This document shows positions 17,138-25,893 of a DNA stretch of 49,913 nt, one piece after another. The position numbers and the translations under genes were made by a program. Location: assembly GCA_013151635.1 (NCBI GenBank), contig JAADHV010000064.1, positions 1 to 49,913 on the forward strand. Direction: 5' to 3'. Each line of letters opens with the position of its first letter. Within the stretch, counting starts at the first letter, position 1. The notes beneath the pieces are model-generated. The model saw only the letters and a program-made list of their open reading frames with translations. It was not told the origin of the DNA and did not search any database. The DNA comes from Deltaproteobacteria bacterium (lineage in GTDB: Bacteria > Desulfobacterota > Desulfobacteria > Desulfobacterales > Desulfobacteraceae).

Positions 17138-19291
17138 ATGATCAGGATTAGCGACATACTTGAAAAAATTTATGAATATAATCCCGGAGGGGATCCTGAT
17201 ATTATAGACAGGGCCTATATTTACTCGGCAAGGGTTCATAAAGGCCAGGTCAGGCTTTCAGGGGAACCATATCTTTCCCATCCCCTTGAGGTTGCCAATA
17301 TTTTAGCAGACATGCGGCTGGATGTTGAAAGCATTGCCGCAGCCCTTCTGCACGATGTTATTGAAGACACGCCCGCCACAAAAGAAGATATTGAAAAAAT
17401 GTTCGGCCCGAGTGTTGCCCATATTGTTTCCGGTGTAACAAAACTTTCAGCCCTGCCGTCTTCAACAAAAATTGCCCAGCAGGCGGAAAGTTTAAGGAAA
17501 ATGATACTTGCCATGGCAGATGATATCCGTGTGGTTCTGATCAAGCTTGCTGACAGGATTCATAATATGCGTACCTTAAAGTATCATCGTAATCAGGAAA
17601 AACAGGTAGCCATTGCCCAGGAGACCCTGGATATTTATGCCCCGATAGCTGCACGCCTGGGGATTTTCTGGATAAAGTACGAACTTGAGGAAATTGCATT
17701 TTATTATACTTTAAGGGACGAATTTGAGCGTATTGATGCCTTGGTGAACAAAGCCCGGGATGAAAAAGAAGAATACATAAAGAAGGTTAATGAAAAACTT
17801 CATGAAAAAATGCAGGAAATGGAGTTGGAAGGCGAAATAAAAGGGCGCTATAAAGCGCATTATTCCATTTATCAAAAAATGATATCCCAGAACCTTGAAT
17901 TTGAAGAGGTTTACGATATAATTGCATTTAGAATCATTCTTGATACAGTGCCCCAGTGTTATGCCGCCATGGGAGCCATTCATTCCATGTGGAAGCCGAT
18001 TTACTATAAAATAAAAGATTATATCGGCAACCCCAAACCCAATATGTATCAATCAATCCATACCACTGTTGTGGGCCCGAAAGGTGAAAGGGTTGAAATC
18101 CAGATCAGGACCCGTGATATGGATCAGATCGCAGAATCAGGAATCGCAGCCCACTGGAGCTACAAAGAAGGTACAAAAGTTGATAAAGGCACAGGCGAAT
18201 TGTTTGCCTGGATCAGGAACCTTGTGGAAAACCAGGAAAATTATAATGATCCGGATGAATTTCTGGAAAATGTCCGTATTGATCTGTATCCTGATGAAAT
18301 ATACGTGTTCACGCCATTAGGAGAAATCAAGACCCTGCCCAAGAAGGCTACGCCTGTGGATTTTGCCTACATGATCCACACTGAAGTGGGTGCCGAGTGT
18401 ACAGGTGCAAAGGTAAATGGAAAACTGGTGCAGCTCACCCATGAACTGAAAACAGGCAATACAATTGAAATTATTACAACCAAAGGTCATACACCAAGCC
18501 CGGACTGGCTTAATTTTGTAAAAACAGTAAAGGCCAGGACTAAAATAAGGGCCTGGATAAATGCCAGGGAAAAAGAGAGAAGCTATTCTCTTGGGCGTGA
18601 GATCTGCGAAAAGACATTTAGAAAGAAAAATCAGAATTTTAATGTTCTGGTTAAATCAGGAGAAATCAAAAAGGTTGCAGATGCCTTTGGATTTAAAACC
18701 ATTGATGATCTGATCGCCCATGTCGGGTTTGGAAAACTTACCCCCTTACAGGTTCTGAATAAGGCCCTTCCTGAACTTGAAAAACAGGAAGCTAAAAAAG
18801 GAAGTTTACTTCAGAAACTGGTTGGAAAAAGAAAGAAAAAGGGCAGCACCGGTATTATCGTAAAAGGGCTTCATGACATTCTTGTCCGTTTTTCAAAATG
18901 CTGCAATCCACTGCCTGGAGACCCGATAATAGGTTATATAACCCAGGGCCAGGGAGTGACTATTCACCGGAAAGGGTGCTTAAATGTAATGAAAATGAGC
19001 AATGAGCGACAGATTGAAGTCCAGTGGAGCGATGATTTTACAGAATCCTATCCTGCCAGCATAAAGGTCAGGACAGATGACAGGTTCGGGCTTCTGGCAG
19101 ATATTGCGTCTGTTATCAGTAAATATAAATCCAATATTTTGAACGCAAAAACTGAAACCAGGGAAACGGGTGCGGGTCTTTTTTATTTTACCATCTTGGT
19201 TGAAAGTACGGACCAGCTCCGTAAAATCATGTCAGACATAAGAAAAGTAAAAAAGGTAATTGACGTTAAACGGGTCATCAGGACTGAATAA
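17138..19291 (+). CDS. rel: Bifunctional (p)ppGpp synthetase/hydrolase
   Basis: 717 residues with the full RelA/SpoT layout: HD hydrolase (about 20-150, LLHDVIEDTPAT), synthetase (about 230-350, MYQSIHTTVVGP and VEIQIRT), TGS (about 390-450), a CC-type zinc-finger region (FSKCCNPLPGD), and a C-terminal ACT (about 640-715). The motif KIKDYIGNPKPN corresponds to the RxKD signature of bifunctional enzymes and not to ExDD of RelA, and the HD residues are intact, so both making and degrading ppGpp are expected. It follows proS by 9 bases with only a weak ribosome-binding site. Confidence 0.95.
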   Translation: MIRISDILEKIYEYNPGGDPDIIDRAYIYSARVHKGQVRLSGEPYLSHPLEVANILADMRLDVESIAAALLHDVIEDTPATKEDIEKMFGPSVAHIVSGVTKLSALPSSTKIAQQAESLRKMILAMADDIRVVLIKLADRIHNMRTLKYHRNQEKQVAIAQETLDIYAPIAARLGIFWIKYELEEIAFYYTLRDEFERIDALVNKARDEKEEYIKKVNEKLHEKMQEMELEGEIKGRYKAHYSIYQKMISQNLEFEEVYDIIAFRIILDTVPQCYAAMGAIHSMWKPIYYKIKDYIGNPKPNMYQSIHTTVVGPKGERVEIQIRTRDMDQIAESGIAAHWSYKEGTKVDKGTGELFAWIRNLVENQENYNDPDEFLENVRIDLYPDEIYVFTPLGEIKTLPKKATPVDFAYMIHTEVGAECTGAKVNGKLVQLTHELKTGNTIEIITTKGHTPSPDWLNFVKTVKARTKIRAWINAREKERSYSLGREICEKTFRKKNQNFNVLVKSGEIKKVADAFGFKTIDDLIAHVGFGKLTPLQVLNKALPELEKQEAKKGSLLQKLVGKRKKKGSTGIIVKGLHDILVRFSKCCNPLPGDPIIGYITQGQGVTIHRKGCLNVMKMSNERQIEVQWSDDFTESYPASIKVRTDDRFGLLADIASVISKYKSNILNAKTETRETGAGLFYFTILVESTDQLRKIMSDIRKVKKVIDVKRVIRTE

Positions 19292-19292
19292 A

Positions 19293-19342
19293 CCATACAA
19301 AAACAAAGGTCCGGGCAGTTTTTCTTAAAATGTCCGAACCTT
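19293..19342 (-). terminator. Terminator after rpmB (possibly shared with rel)
   Basis: AAGGTCCGGGCA (19306-19317) pairs with TGTCCGAACCTT (19331-19342) with two weak positions. On the minus strand the hairpin is followed by TGTTTTTGTATGG, a usable T-tract, so it ends leftward transcription from rpmB. On the plus strand no T-tract follows. Confidence 0.6.
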
Positions 19343-19382
19343 AAAATCCTGGTAAATTGAAATGACGTAAAAGGGAATCAGC

Positions 19383-19577
19383 TTAGGATGCTTTAGTTAC
19401 TTTTCCTGCTTTAATGCAACTTGTACACACGTCTATTCTTCTTACACAACCTTGTTTAATAACCGCACGAACTCTTTGAAGGTTTGGATTGAATCTTCTT
19501 TTATTCAAATTATGAGCATGACTGACATTATTACCAACCATTGGCTTCTTTCCACAAATTGCACATTCTTTCGACAT
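19383..19577 (-). CDS. rpmB: 50S ribosomal protein L28
   Basis: 64 residues, full length for the short bacterial L28. It has the zinc-ribbon cysteine pairs (CAICGKK near residue 5 and CTSCIKAG near 53) and the family pattern [18 protein letters not shown]. It is alone, with its own hairpin terminator. Confidence 0.96.
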   Translation of the reverse strand: MSKECAICGKKPMVGNNVSHAHNLNKRRFNPNLQRVRAVIKQGCVRRIDVCTSCIKAGKVTKAS

Positions 19578-19663
19578 TTTTATACTCCTAAAAGAAAAAT
19601 CTTTTTAACAAACAAAATAACCTGGAATTAATACATAAAAAATAAAGAAAAGTAAAGAAATTT

Positions 19664-20314
19664 TTAATTTTTGTTTGCCAATGCCCTGCAATCCGGGATT
19701 TTATTTAAAGCTTCTCGGCTTTCCTTTGAGCCGGGATAATTCTCTACAAGGTATTCATATCTTTTTAATGCAGCCTTATAATGTTTTGTTTTGTAATAGA
19801 AGTCGGCTACGTAGAGTTCATGCCCGGACAGGTTGGCCGTACATTTTTTTATGTTGGCCTTTGCCTTTACGGCATACTCACTTTCAGGGTATTGGTCAAT
19901 CAGTCTTCTAAACTGGGCCAGGCTGTTTTTTGCAGGAGTGTTGTCCCTGTCTACTGTGTCGAGCTGGTTAAACCAGCAAAGCCCTGTCCTGTAAATAACA
20001 TAAGGAATGGCTTCATTTCTCGGGTGCATTTTTTCAAATTCTTCATAGGCAGGGATTGCTTCGTCATACTCTTCAAGCATATAATGTGCATCTGCAATTT
20101 TAAGCTCAGCCAGGATGGCGTAGCGGCTGAACGGATACCAGTCCTTTAGATCAGTATATGCTTTTAGCGCAGTTTTATATTCTCCTGCAACAAAGGCTGA
20201 AGACCCGTCTGAAACAAGTTCTTGAGCGCTTCTCTCCATTTCGTGTGAGCTCTCAAACAAGGAACAGCCTGAAAGCAGCAAAACAATGGTAAACAATAGA
20301 ATTATTTTTTTCAT
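19664..20314 (-). CDS. bamD: Outer membrane assembly lipoprotein BamD
   Basis: 216 residues. A signal peptide ends in the lipobox LLSGC with Cys17 as lipidation site. The rest consists of TPR-like repeats (WYPFSRYAILAELKIAD, then YDEAIPAYEEFEKMHP), the hallmark of BamD/YfiO, which helps BamA insert beta-barrel proteins. It begins 2 bases after trxB, so it is co-transcribed with the thioredoxin genes. Confidence 0.92.
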   Translation of the reverse strand: MKKIILLFTIVLLLSGCSLFESSHEMERSAQELVSDGSSAFVAGEYKTALKAYTDLKDWYPFSRYAILAELKIADAHYMLEEYDEAIPAYEEFEKMHPRNEAIPYVIYRTGLCWFNQLDTVDRDNTPAKNSLAQFRRLIDQYPESEYAVKAKANIKKCTANLSGHELYVADFYYKTKHYKAALKRYEYLVENYPGSKESREALNKIPDCRALANKN

Positions 20315-20316
20315 AA

Positions 20317-21237
20317 TTAGAGATTCTCAATAAAATGTTCCGCAGAGACTGCTGCAATAGCTGCATCACCCACAGCAGTTGATATCTGCCTTAAAGGAGT
20401 AACTCTTACATCCCCGGCAGCAAAAACGCCCGGGGCAGATGTCTGCATTTTCTCGTCCACAAGAATAAACCCGAATTCATCTGTTTTAACTGAATCGTTC
20501 AAAAAAGAGGCGTTTGGTAAAATACCAACCCATATAAAACAACCGTCGGCCTTTATGGTTTTTTCTTCATGGGTTTTCAAATTTTTCACCTTGACACCCT
20601 CTACGCCGAAAAAACCTTCCACCCCTGTTGCTATACTGTCCCAGATAATCTCAATTTTATCATTTGCAAATGCTCTTTCCTGGAGTATTTTTGTGGCCCG
20701 AAGCTCATCTCTCCTATGGATGAGAAAGACTTTCTTTGCAAATTTTGTCAGGAATATGGCTTCCTGAACCGCTGTATCTCCCCCGCCAATGGCAACAACT
20801 GTCTTATCCTTGAAAAAAGGCGCATCACAAGTGGCACAAAAGGAAATGCCTTTTCCCATGAATTTGTCTTCACCAATGCCAAGCTTTCTCGGGGATGCAC
20901 CGGATGCAATGATAAGGCTTTTGGCTGTAATGCTTTTGTTTTTCAGAACAATTTTTTTTGATTTTTCGGAAAGATCCAGGGAATGGACCTCTGCCGTTTC
21001 AATTTTCAACCCCATTTCTTCAGCCTGAGTTTTCATTTTTTCAGCAAGGTCAAATCCTGAAATGCCTTCCGGAAACCCTGAGTAATTTTCTATCCAGTCG
21101 GTTACAAGTATCTGTCCGCCAGGAACGGTCTTTTCTAAAAGAAGGACATTCATCCTTGCCCTTGCAGCGTAGATTCCTGCTGTCAGGCCTGCCGGACCGG
21201 CACCAATAATTACAAGGTCATAGTCAGTCGTTGTCAT
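20317..21237 (-). CDS. trxB: Thioredoxin reductase
   Basis: 306 residues from the ATG at 21237 (an upstream TTG would add one residue); AGGAGA lies at usable distance. N-terminal FAD motif GAGPAGLTAG, NADPH motif GGGDTAVQEA, redox-active CATC (about C134 and C137), and the C-terminal FAD segment GVFAAGDV are all present. It reduces thioredoxin with NADPH (or another donor in anaerobes). It is 13 bases downstream of trxA. Confidence 0.95.
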   Translation of the reverse strand: MTTTDYDLVIIGAGPAGLTAGIYAARARMNVLLLEKTVPGGQILVTDWIENYSGFPEGISGFDLAEKMKTQAEEMGLKIETAEVHSLDLSEKSKKIVLKNKSITAKSLIIASGASPRKLGIGEDKFMGKGISFCATCDAPFFKDKTVVAIGGGDTAVQEAIFLTKFAKKVFLIHRRDELRATKILQERAFANDKIEIIWDSIATGVEGFFGVEGVKVKNLKTHEEKTIKADGCFIWVGILPNASFLNDSVKTDEFGFILVDEKMQTSAPGVFAAGDVRVTPLRQISTAVGDAAIAAVSAEHFIENL

Positions 21238-21250
21238 CAATCAATTCTCC

Positions 21251-21577
21251 TTACAAGACCCCGTTGATAGTTTCCTCAAGTTTTTCTTTGGCAACCATTC
21301 CGGTAATCTGGTCCGCAATTTCCCCGTTTTTAAAGAAAATCAGTGTAGGTATTGCCTGGACACCGTATTTGCTCGGGCTTATGGGGTTGTCATCCACATT
21401 GACTTTTGCAAATGTCATTTTGTCGCCATACTCTTTTTCCAGGGCATCAACAGTGGGTGCAATGGCTTTGCAAGGGCCGCACCAGGGAGCCCAGAAATCC
21501 ACCATTACAGGCTTGTCTGATTGTAGAACTATTTTTTCAAAGGAATCATCTTCAATCTCAATAATATTTTGTGTCAT
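21251..21577 (-). CDS. trxA: Thioredoxin
   Basis: 108 residues with the classic WCGPC site (Cys33, Cys36), the FWAPWCGPCK context and the cis-proline segment IPTLIFFKNGE. It is the substrate of TrxB from the next gene and the first gene of the trxA-trxB-bamD run. Confidence 0.96.
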   Translation of the reverse strand: MTQNIIEIEDDSFEKIVLQSDKPVMVDFWAPWCGPCKAIAPTVDALEKEYGDKMTFAKVNVDDNPISPSKYGVQAIPTLIFFKNGEIADQITGMVAKEKLEETINGVL

Positions 21578-21746
21578 GATAATCGTCCTGAATTTATGTT
21601 TGCAGTTAAAATACCTTGTAAATATATGTTCTTATTCATTCTTTGTCAATTGATCAATATAGCTAAAATCAAATAGGGACAAATGCTTTTAATGATTTAT
21701 GCAAAGCTGTTTTGTCCCCTGAAACGATATAGGCAAATTAAAAATT

Positions 21747-22322
21747 TTACCAGTTTTCAGCAAGCAGTTCAAAATAAGCCTTTGGATGGGCGCAGGCCGG
21801 GCACATTTCAATAGCTTCTTTTCCCTCATGGACATATCCGCAGTTTCTGCATCTCCATTTTGTGCTGGTTTCTTTTTTAAATACCGTGCCTTTTTCAACA
21901 TTAGCTGCAAGTTCTGCATATCTTTTTCCATGCTGTTTTTCTGCCACGGCAACCATTTCAAATACCATGGCAATGGCCTCAAAGCCTTCCTGCCTGGCTG
22001 TCGAGGCAAAATCAGGATACATTTTTGTCCATTCAAATTCTTCTCCTGCTGCTGCTGCTTTCAGATTTTCAAGAGTCGTTCCGATCATGCCTGCTGGAAA
22101 TGCGCCTGTGATTTCAACTTCTCCGCCTTCAAGGAAGTTGAAAAACCGTTTGGCATGTTCTTTCTCCTGGCTGGCGGTTTCGGTAAAAATATCAGAAATC
22201 TGGACAAAGCCTTCCTTTTTTGCAGCGCTTGCAAAATAAGTATAACGGTTTCTTGCCTGGGACTCGCCGGCAAATGCGGTTAGCAGGTTCTTTTCTGTTT
22301 TTGTGCCTTTTAAGCTTGCCAT
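21747..22322 (-). CDS. rbr: Rubrerythrin
   Basis: 191 residues. The N-terminal four-helix ferritin-like domain carries the diiron ligands in repeated E-x-x-x/E-x-x-H patterns (AFAGESQARNRY, SQEKEHAKRF). The C-terminal rubredoxin domain has CRNCGYVHEG and CPACAHPKAYFE. It reduces hydrogen peroxide in anaerobes. The start is preceded by GGGAGGAAA. It stands next to the thioredoxin genes on the same strand but 169 bases away. Confidence 0.96.
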   Translation of the reverse strand: MASLKGTKTEKNLLTAFAGESQARNRYTYFASAAKKEGFVQISDIFTETASQEKEHAKRFFNFLEGGEVEITGAFPAGMIGTTLENLKAAAAGEEFEWTKMYPDFASTARQEGFEAIAMVFEMVAVAEKQHGKRYAELAANVEKGTVFKKETSTKWRCRNCGYVHEGKEAIEMCPACAHPKAYFELLAENW

Positions 22323-22501
22323 CTTGTTTTTCCTCCCTGGTCTGTTAATTTGTTTTTAAAGCATTTTTAAAATTTAGGATAAAGCGTGTGAACAAAAATT
22401 GATAAAACATGATACCCGGCAATATTTGGATAATTAATATTAATACTATAATCCAAGGCTTATTTAAAGTAATTAAATTTGATGCCGGCATATATTCTTT
22501 C

Positions 22502-22530
22502 TTGACTTGTCTTTTTTCTGCAAATAGAGT
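22502..22530 (+). promoter_or_regulatory. Promoter of the formylglycine-enzyme-like gene
   Basis: TTGACT (22502-22507), 17-base spacer, TAGAGT (22525-22530), 30 bases before the ATG, followed by GGGAGGGG as ribosome-binding site. Confidence 0.5.
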
Positions 22531-22559
22531 CTTTTAAAAGCAATCGACAAGGGAGGGGC

Positions 22560-23588
22560 ATGAAAACCATACGTTTTATTTTAATTTTTACATTAATATT
22601 TATTTCAATTTCACATGCCAAAGACATGCAAAAGTTTCCTTCAATGCTGGCGAATGCAAGAAAAGGGGATGTTGAGGCCATGTGCGACCTTGGTGTTGCC
22701 TATTTTTACGGGAATAATACATTAAAAGATCCGTTCAAGGCCAAATGCTGGATTAAAAAAGCATATGACAAGGGTTCCGTGCGGGCTTTAAAACTCTGGA
22801 AAGACCTGGAATTATGGAGGTACTCGGGAAAATGCGATACATCATTTGATGATGAGGTACTTCCAAAATACGCCGGAGGTGATATTTTTAAAGATCCTGT
22901 CACCGGGATGGAGTTTGTCTTTATATCCGGAGGGTGCTTTAAAATGGGATGTGATGAATTAAAAGGAAAGTGTGATAGAGATGAAACTCCTGCCCACAAG
23001 GTGTGTGTGGACGGGTTCTGGATGGGAAGATATGAAGTTACCCAAAAGTCATGGTATGACATCATGGGCAGTAACCCTTCACGGTTTTCCAGTGATTTAA
23101 GCCGTCCGGTTGAAAATATTTCCTTTGATGATATTCAAAAGTTTATCCGGCGCATTAATTTAAAAACCAGGAATAAATTTTCATTGCCCTCGGAGGCCCA
23201 GTGGGAATATGCCTGCAGGAACGGCGGGCAAAATATTATTTTTCCCTGGGGCAATGAATCCTATCGCCCCGAAGAGAATTGCGGTACCTGCAATTCCGGC
23301 AGTTTCCATGGTGAAACAGCTCCGGTGGGCAGTTTTCCTCCCAATGAACTTGGGATTTATGATATGGGGGGCAATGTCAAAGAATGGTGCAGGGATGTTT
23401 ATCATAAAAACGCCTATGCACAGCATAATAAAAATAACCCGGTTTATGAGGGACATGGATCTTTACGGGTATTAAGGGGGGGATCATTTGTCGATAATAC
23501 TTCAAAGCTTGGATGTACCAGCCGGGATAAGTCCATACCAGGCATGAGAAGTGATTATATCGGTTTCAGACTGGTGCTGGCCCGTTAA
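22560..23588 (+). CDS. Secreted Sel1-repeat plus formylglycine-enzyme-like (SUMF1) protein
   Basis: 342 residues. Residues 1-20 are a signal peptide (ILIFTLIFISISHA). A Sel1-like repeat follows (about 30-75, GDVEAMCDLGVAYFYG). Residues 115-342 are an FGE-sulfatase (PF03781) domain: FVFISGGCFKMGCDE, YEVTQKSWYDIMG, LPSEAQWEYACR, GNVKEWC, RVLRGGSF, IGFRLV. The copper-binding cysteine pair of true formylglycine-generating enzymes, which should follow RGGSF, is not present, so conversion of Cys to formylglycine is unlikely. Such domains also occur in structural and ligand-binding roles. The gene ends 23 bases inside convergent aroB. Confidence 0.8.
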   Translation: MKTIRFILIFTLIFISISHAKDMQKFPSMLANARKGDVEAMCDLGVAYFYGNNTLKDPFKAKCWIKKAYDKGSVRALKLWKDLELWRYSGKCDTSFDDEVLPKYAGGDIFKDPVTGMEFVFISGGCFKMGCDELKGKCDRDETPAHKVCVDGFWMGRYEVTQKSWYDIMGSNPSRFSSDLSRPVENISFDDIQKFIRRINLKTRNKFSLPSEAQWEYACRNGGQNIIFPWGNESYRPEENCGTCNSGSFHGETAPVGSFPPNELGIYDMGGNVKEWCRDVYHKNAYAQHNKNNPVYEGHGSLRVLRGGSFVDNTSKLGCTSRDKSIPGMRSDYIGFRLVLAR

Positions 23589-24612
23589 ATACTGAATTTA
23601 TGAATTTATTTATTTCATTAAAGCTGATTTTTTCAATCCCGGCTTTTCCAATCTGATCAAGGAAAATATAAAAAAGATCGCTGCCTTGCTTTTTTTTGTC
23701 TTTTTCTACCGCGCTGATGATTTCTTCTGCCCTGTAATCAAGGCTTGTCGGAAGGTTAAGATCAGCCAGAAGCGAACTGATCCGTAAGACATCTTGTTTA
23801 TTGATCCTGCCTTTGGCTTGTGAAAACCTGGCTGCTGCTGCCATTCCCATGGAGACAGCCCTTCCGTGACCTGCTTTTTCAATTTTTTCTATGGCATGGC
23901 CAATGGTGTGGCCGAAATTGAGTTTTCTTCTTTCACCGGATTCTTTTTCATCCTGCTGGACCACTTGTGATTTGATTTTCACTGACTCTGCAACAAGTCT
24001 GAAAATGGTATCATAATCGAGATCAAGGGCTTTTTGTTTATTTTTTTCGATAAAACCAAACATGGATGCATCAAAAATCAGCGCATGTTTAACAATCTCG
24101 GCAAGCCCGTTTGAAATTTCTTTTTCAGGAAGTGTGTTTAAAAGGTCAATATCACAAATGACAAACCCTGGCTGGTTAAAGACTCCCACCATGTTTTTAT
24201 AGGAATCCAGATTGACACCGTTTTTCCCGCCGACACTCGCGTCAACCTGGGATAAAAGTGAAGTGGATACAAAACCAAAGTCCACCCCCCTTAAAAAAAC
24301 AGAGGCTGCAAATCCTGTAATATCACAGACAATACCGCCGCCAATTCCCACAATAAAGCTTGTGCGGTCACAGGAATAATGGATAAGTTTTTTTAATATG
24401 GCTTCAACACTTGCAAGTGTCTTTATGCCTTCTCCCGTGTCAATTGTGATAACGGGAACATCAGGGAAATCAGTCTTGTAATATTTTTTTACGTTCTTGT
24501 CCGTGACAATAACAACCTGGGTGGATGGAAGGTATTTTTCCAGGTTTTTAAGACTTTCTCCCACATAAATGGAAGAAAGCCCGTACTCTCCTTTAACTTG
24601 AAAGGTTTCCAT
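23566..24612 (-). CDS. aroB: 3-dehydroquinate synthase
   Basis: 348 residues. It makes 3-dehydroquinate from DAHP, step two of the shikimate pathway. NAD-binding and catalytic segments are present: GGGIVCDITGFAAS, RGVDFGFVSTSLLSQVDASVGGKNGVN, and the zinc-ligand region KLNFGHTIGHAIE. It starts 2 bases after the aroF stop and so shares the attenuator upstream of aroF. Confidence 0.95.
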   Translation of the reverse strand: METFQVKGEYGLSSIYVGESLKNLEKYLPSTQVVIVTDKNVKKYYKTDFPDVPVITIDTGEGIKTLASVEAILKKLIHYSCDRTSFIVGIGGGIVCDITGFAASVFLRGVDFGFVSTSLLSQVDASVGGKNGVNLDSYKNMVGVFNQPGFVICDIDLLNTLPEKEISNGLAEIVKHALIFDASMFGFIEKNKQKALDLDYDTIFRLVAESVKIKSQVVQQDEKESGERRKLNFGHTIGHAIEKIEKAGHGRAVSMGMAAAARFSQAKGRINKQDVLRISSLLADLNLPTSLDYRAEEIISAVEKDKKKQGSDLFYIFLDQIGKAGIEKISFNEINKFINSVFNGPAPV

Positions 24613-24614
24613 GG

Positions 24615-25622
24615 TTATTTCCTGATAATTGCATGGATGGCGTTCATTTTTTCCATGACTTTAAAAAACTGATCCGGGTATAAAGACTGTGCCCCGTCAC
24701 TCATGGCTTCTTCAGGGTTATTGTGAACTTCAATCATAACACCATCTGCCCCTAATGCTGCTGATGCATATGCAAGGGGAATGACCTGGTCCCTGACGCC
24801 TGCAGCATGGCTGGGGTCAACTATGATGGGAAGGTGGCTTTCTTTTTTGGCTGCCGGCACAACAGAAAGATCCAATGTATTCCGGCTGTGTTTTACAAAG
24901 GTTCTGACGCCCCTTTCACAAAGAATGACATTGTTGTTTCCTTTTTCCATTATATATTCAGCCGCCATCAGCCATTCCTGAAGCGTGGCCGACATTCCTC
25001 TTTTTAAAATTACAGGTCTTGTTGATTTCCCGGCGCGTCTCAGAAGACTGAAGTTCTGCATATTCCTGGTACCTATCTGAACAATATCTGCATATTCTTC
25101 AACAAGATTAAAATTTTCAACATCCATGGCTTCGGTTGCAACAGGCATGCCTGTTTCTTCCCGTACCTTTGCTAAGAGTTCAAGGCCTTGTTTCCCAAGG
25201 CCCTGGAAAGAATAAGGGGATGTCCTCGGCTTAAAAGCCCCCCCCCTGAAGATTTTGGCACCGGCATCTTTAACAGACCTTGCAATAGATAGAACCTGGT
25301 TCTGGCTTTCAACAGCACAGGGGCCGGCAATTACAGGCAAACTTCCATTGCCGAAAACAGCTTCACCAACTTTAATGTGGGTATTTTCCTGCTTAAACTC
25401 CCGGCTGACAAGTTTATACGGTTTTGTCACCGGAATAACCTCCTTTACACCATCAAGCCCCAGAAAATGGGCAGCATCAACAGAACCCTTATTGTGCAGG
25501 ATTCCGATGGATACCCTGTCCCCTCCTGGTATGGGGCGGGCGGTGTAACCTCTTTTTTCAATTGCGTTCACAGCAGCTTGTATTTTTTCTTCAATTGTGC
25601 CTTTTTCCATTACGACTAGCAT
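24615..25622 (-). CDS. aroF: DAHP synthase, type I-beta with N-terminal regulatory domain
   Basis: 335 residues. It joins PEP and erythrose 4-phosphate, the first shikimate-pathway step. Residues 1-72 form a ferredoxin-like domain as in Thermotoga-type enzymes, where it binds Tyr/Phe for feedback. The catalytic barrel has IAGPCAVES, RGGAFKPRTSPYSFQG, QIGTRNMQNF and DPSHAAG. The start follows GGAGGAAAACA. Upstream is a Trp leader-peptide attenuator, so Trp would act on transcription while Tyr/Phe could act on the enzyme (inference). Confidence 0.95.
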   Translation of the reverse strand: MLVVMEKGTIEEKIQAAVNAIEKRGYTARPIPGGDRVSIGILHNKGSVDAAHFLGLDGVKEVIPVTKPYKLVSREFKQENTHIKVGEAVFGNGSLPVIAGPCAVESQNQVLSIARSVKDAGAKIFRGGAFKPRTSPYSFQGLGKQGLELLAKVREETGMPVATEAMDVENFNLVEEYADIVQIGTRNMQNFSLLRRAGKSTRPVILKRGMSATLQEWLMAAEYIMEKGNNNVILCERGVRTFVKHSRNTLDLSVVPAAKKESHLPIIVDPSHAAGVRDQVIPLAYASAALGADGVMIEVHNNPEEAMSDGAQSLYPDQFFKVMEKMNAIHAIIRK

Positions 25623-25668
25623 TGTTTTCCTCCGTTTGATTTTGTATCAGTATTCAATCTTTTGAGCA

Positions 25669-25701
25669 ATAAAAAAGGCTGCAAGTTTTTTTTACAGCCT
25701 T
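25669..25701 (-). terminator. Second tandem terminator before aroF
   Basis: On the minus strand AAGGCTG (25701-25695) and CAGCCTT (25681-25675) form a 7-bp stem with an A-rich loop, followed by further T residues. The stem repeats that of the first terminator. It is about 50 bases before the aroF start. Confidence 0.75.
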
Positions 25702-25702
25702 G

Positions 25703-25741
25703 AAATAAAAAAAAGGCTGTAAGTTTGCCGACAGCCTTTTT
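25703..25741 (-). terminator. First terminator of the aroF attenuator
   Basis: On the minus strand AAGGCTGT (25738-25731) and ACAGCCTT (25720-25713) form a perfect 8-bp stem with a 10-base loop, followed by an unbroken T run. The 5' arm can instead pair with a segment of the leader peptide coding region (25779-25787), which would disrupt the terminator. Confidence 0.85.
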
Positions 25742-25763
25742 GTCTTAATGTATTTTCCTGTTT

Positions 25764-25883
25764 TCAGGTTAGACCGCTGCTGCTGGCATTTTTGCGCCAC
25801 CATCGCCAATACCGGGAATCCGCAACAGCATTTCTGCGGGTCTTAAGTTGTTTGATTTTTGTTTCTATGCACAAGAACACCAT
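25764..25883 (-). CDS. Trp-rich leader peptide of the aroF-aroB attenuator
   Basis: 39 codons (ATG at 25883, TGA at 25766-25764). Residues 25-30 read YWRWWR: Tyr25, Trp26, Trp28 and Trp29, three Trp codons in four positions (25797-25808). It lies between a perfect promoter and two terminators, as in trp-type attenuators. Segments for a 1:2 hairpin (25822-25829 with 25776-25783) and an antiterminator (25779-25787 with 25727-25735) are present. The start is uncertain: the ATG is only a few bases after the predicted transcription start and has no Shine-Dalgarno sequence, so it may be leaderless or start further in. A second short frame without Trp codons (25769-25831) overlaps it. Confidence 0.7.
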   Translation of the reverse strand: MVFLCIETKIKQLKTRRNAVADSRYWRWWRKNASSSGLT

Positions 25884-25893
25884 AATGGAGAGT

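Noticed and set aside
22424-22455. AT-rich palindromes upstream of rubrerythrin, possible PerR-type box
   Set aside because: The match to TTATAATNATTATAA is poor and AT-rich DNA gives such palindromes by chance.
25769-25831. Short frame overlapping the Trp leader peptide
   Set aside because: No Trp, Phe or Tyr codons and no Shine-Dalgarno sequence; kept only as an alternative, not as a feature.
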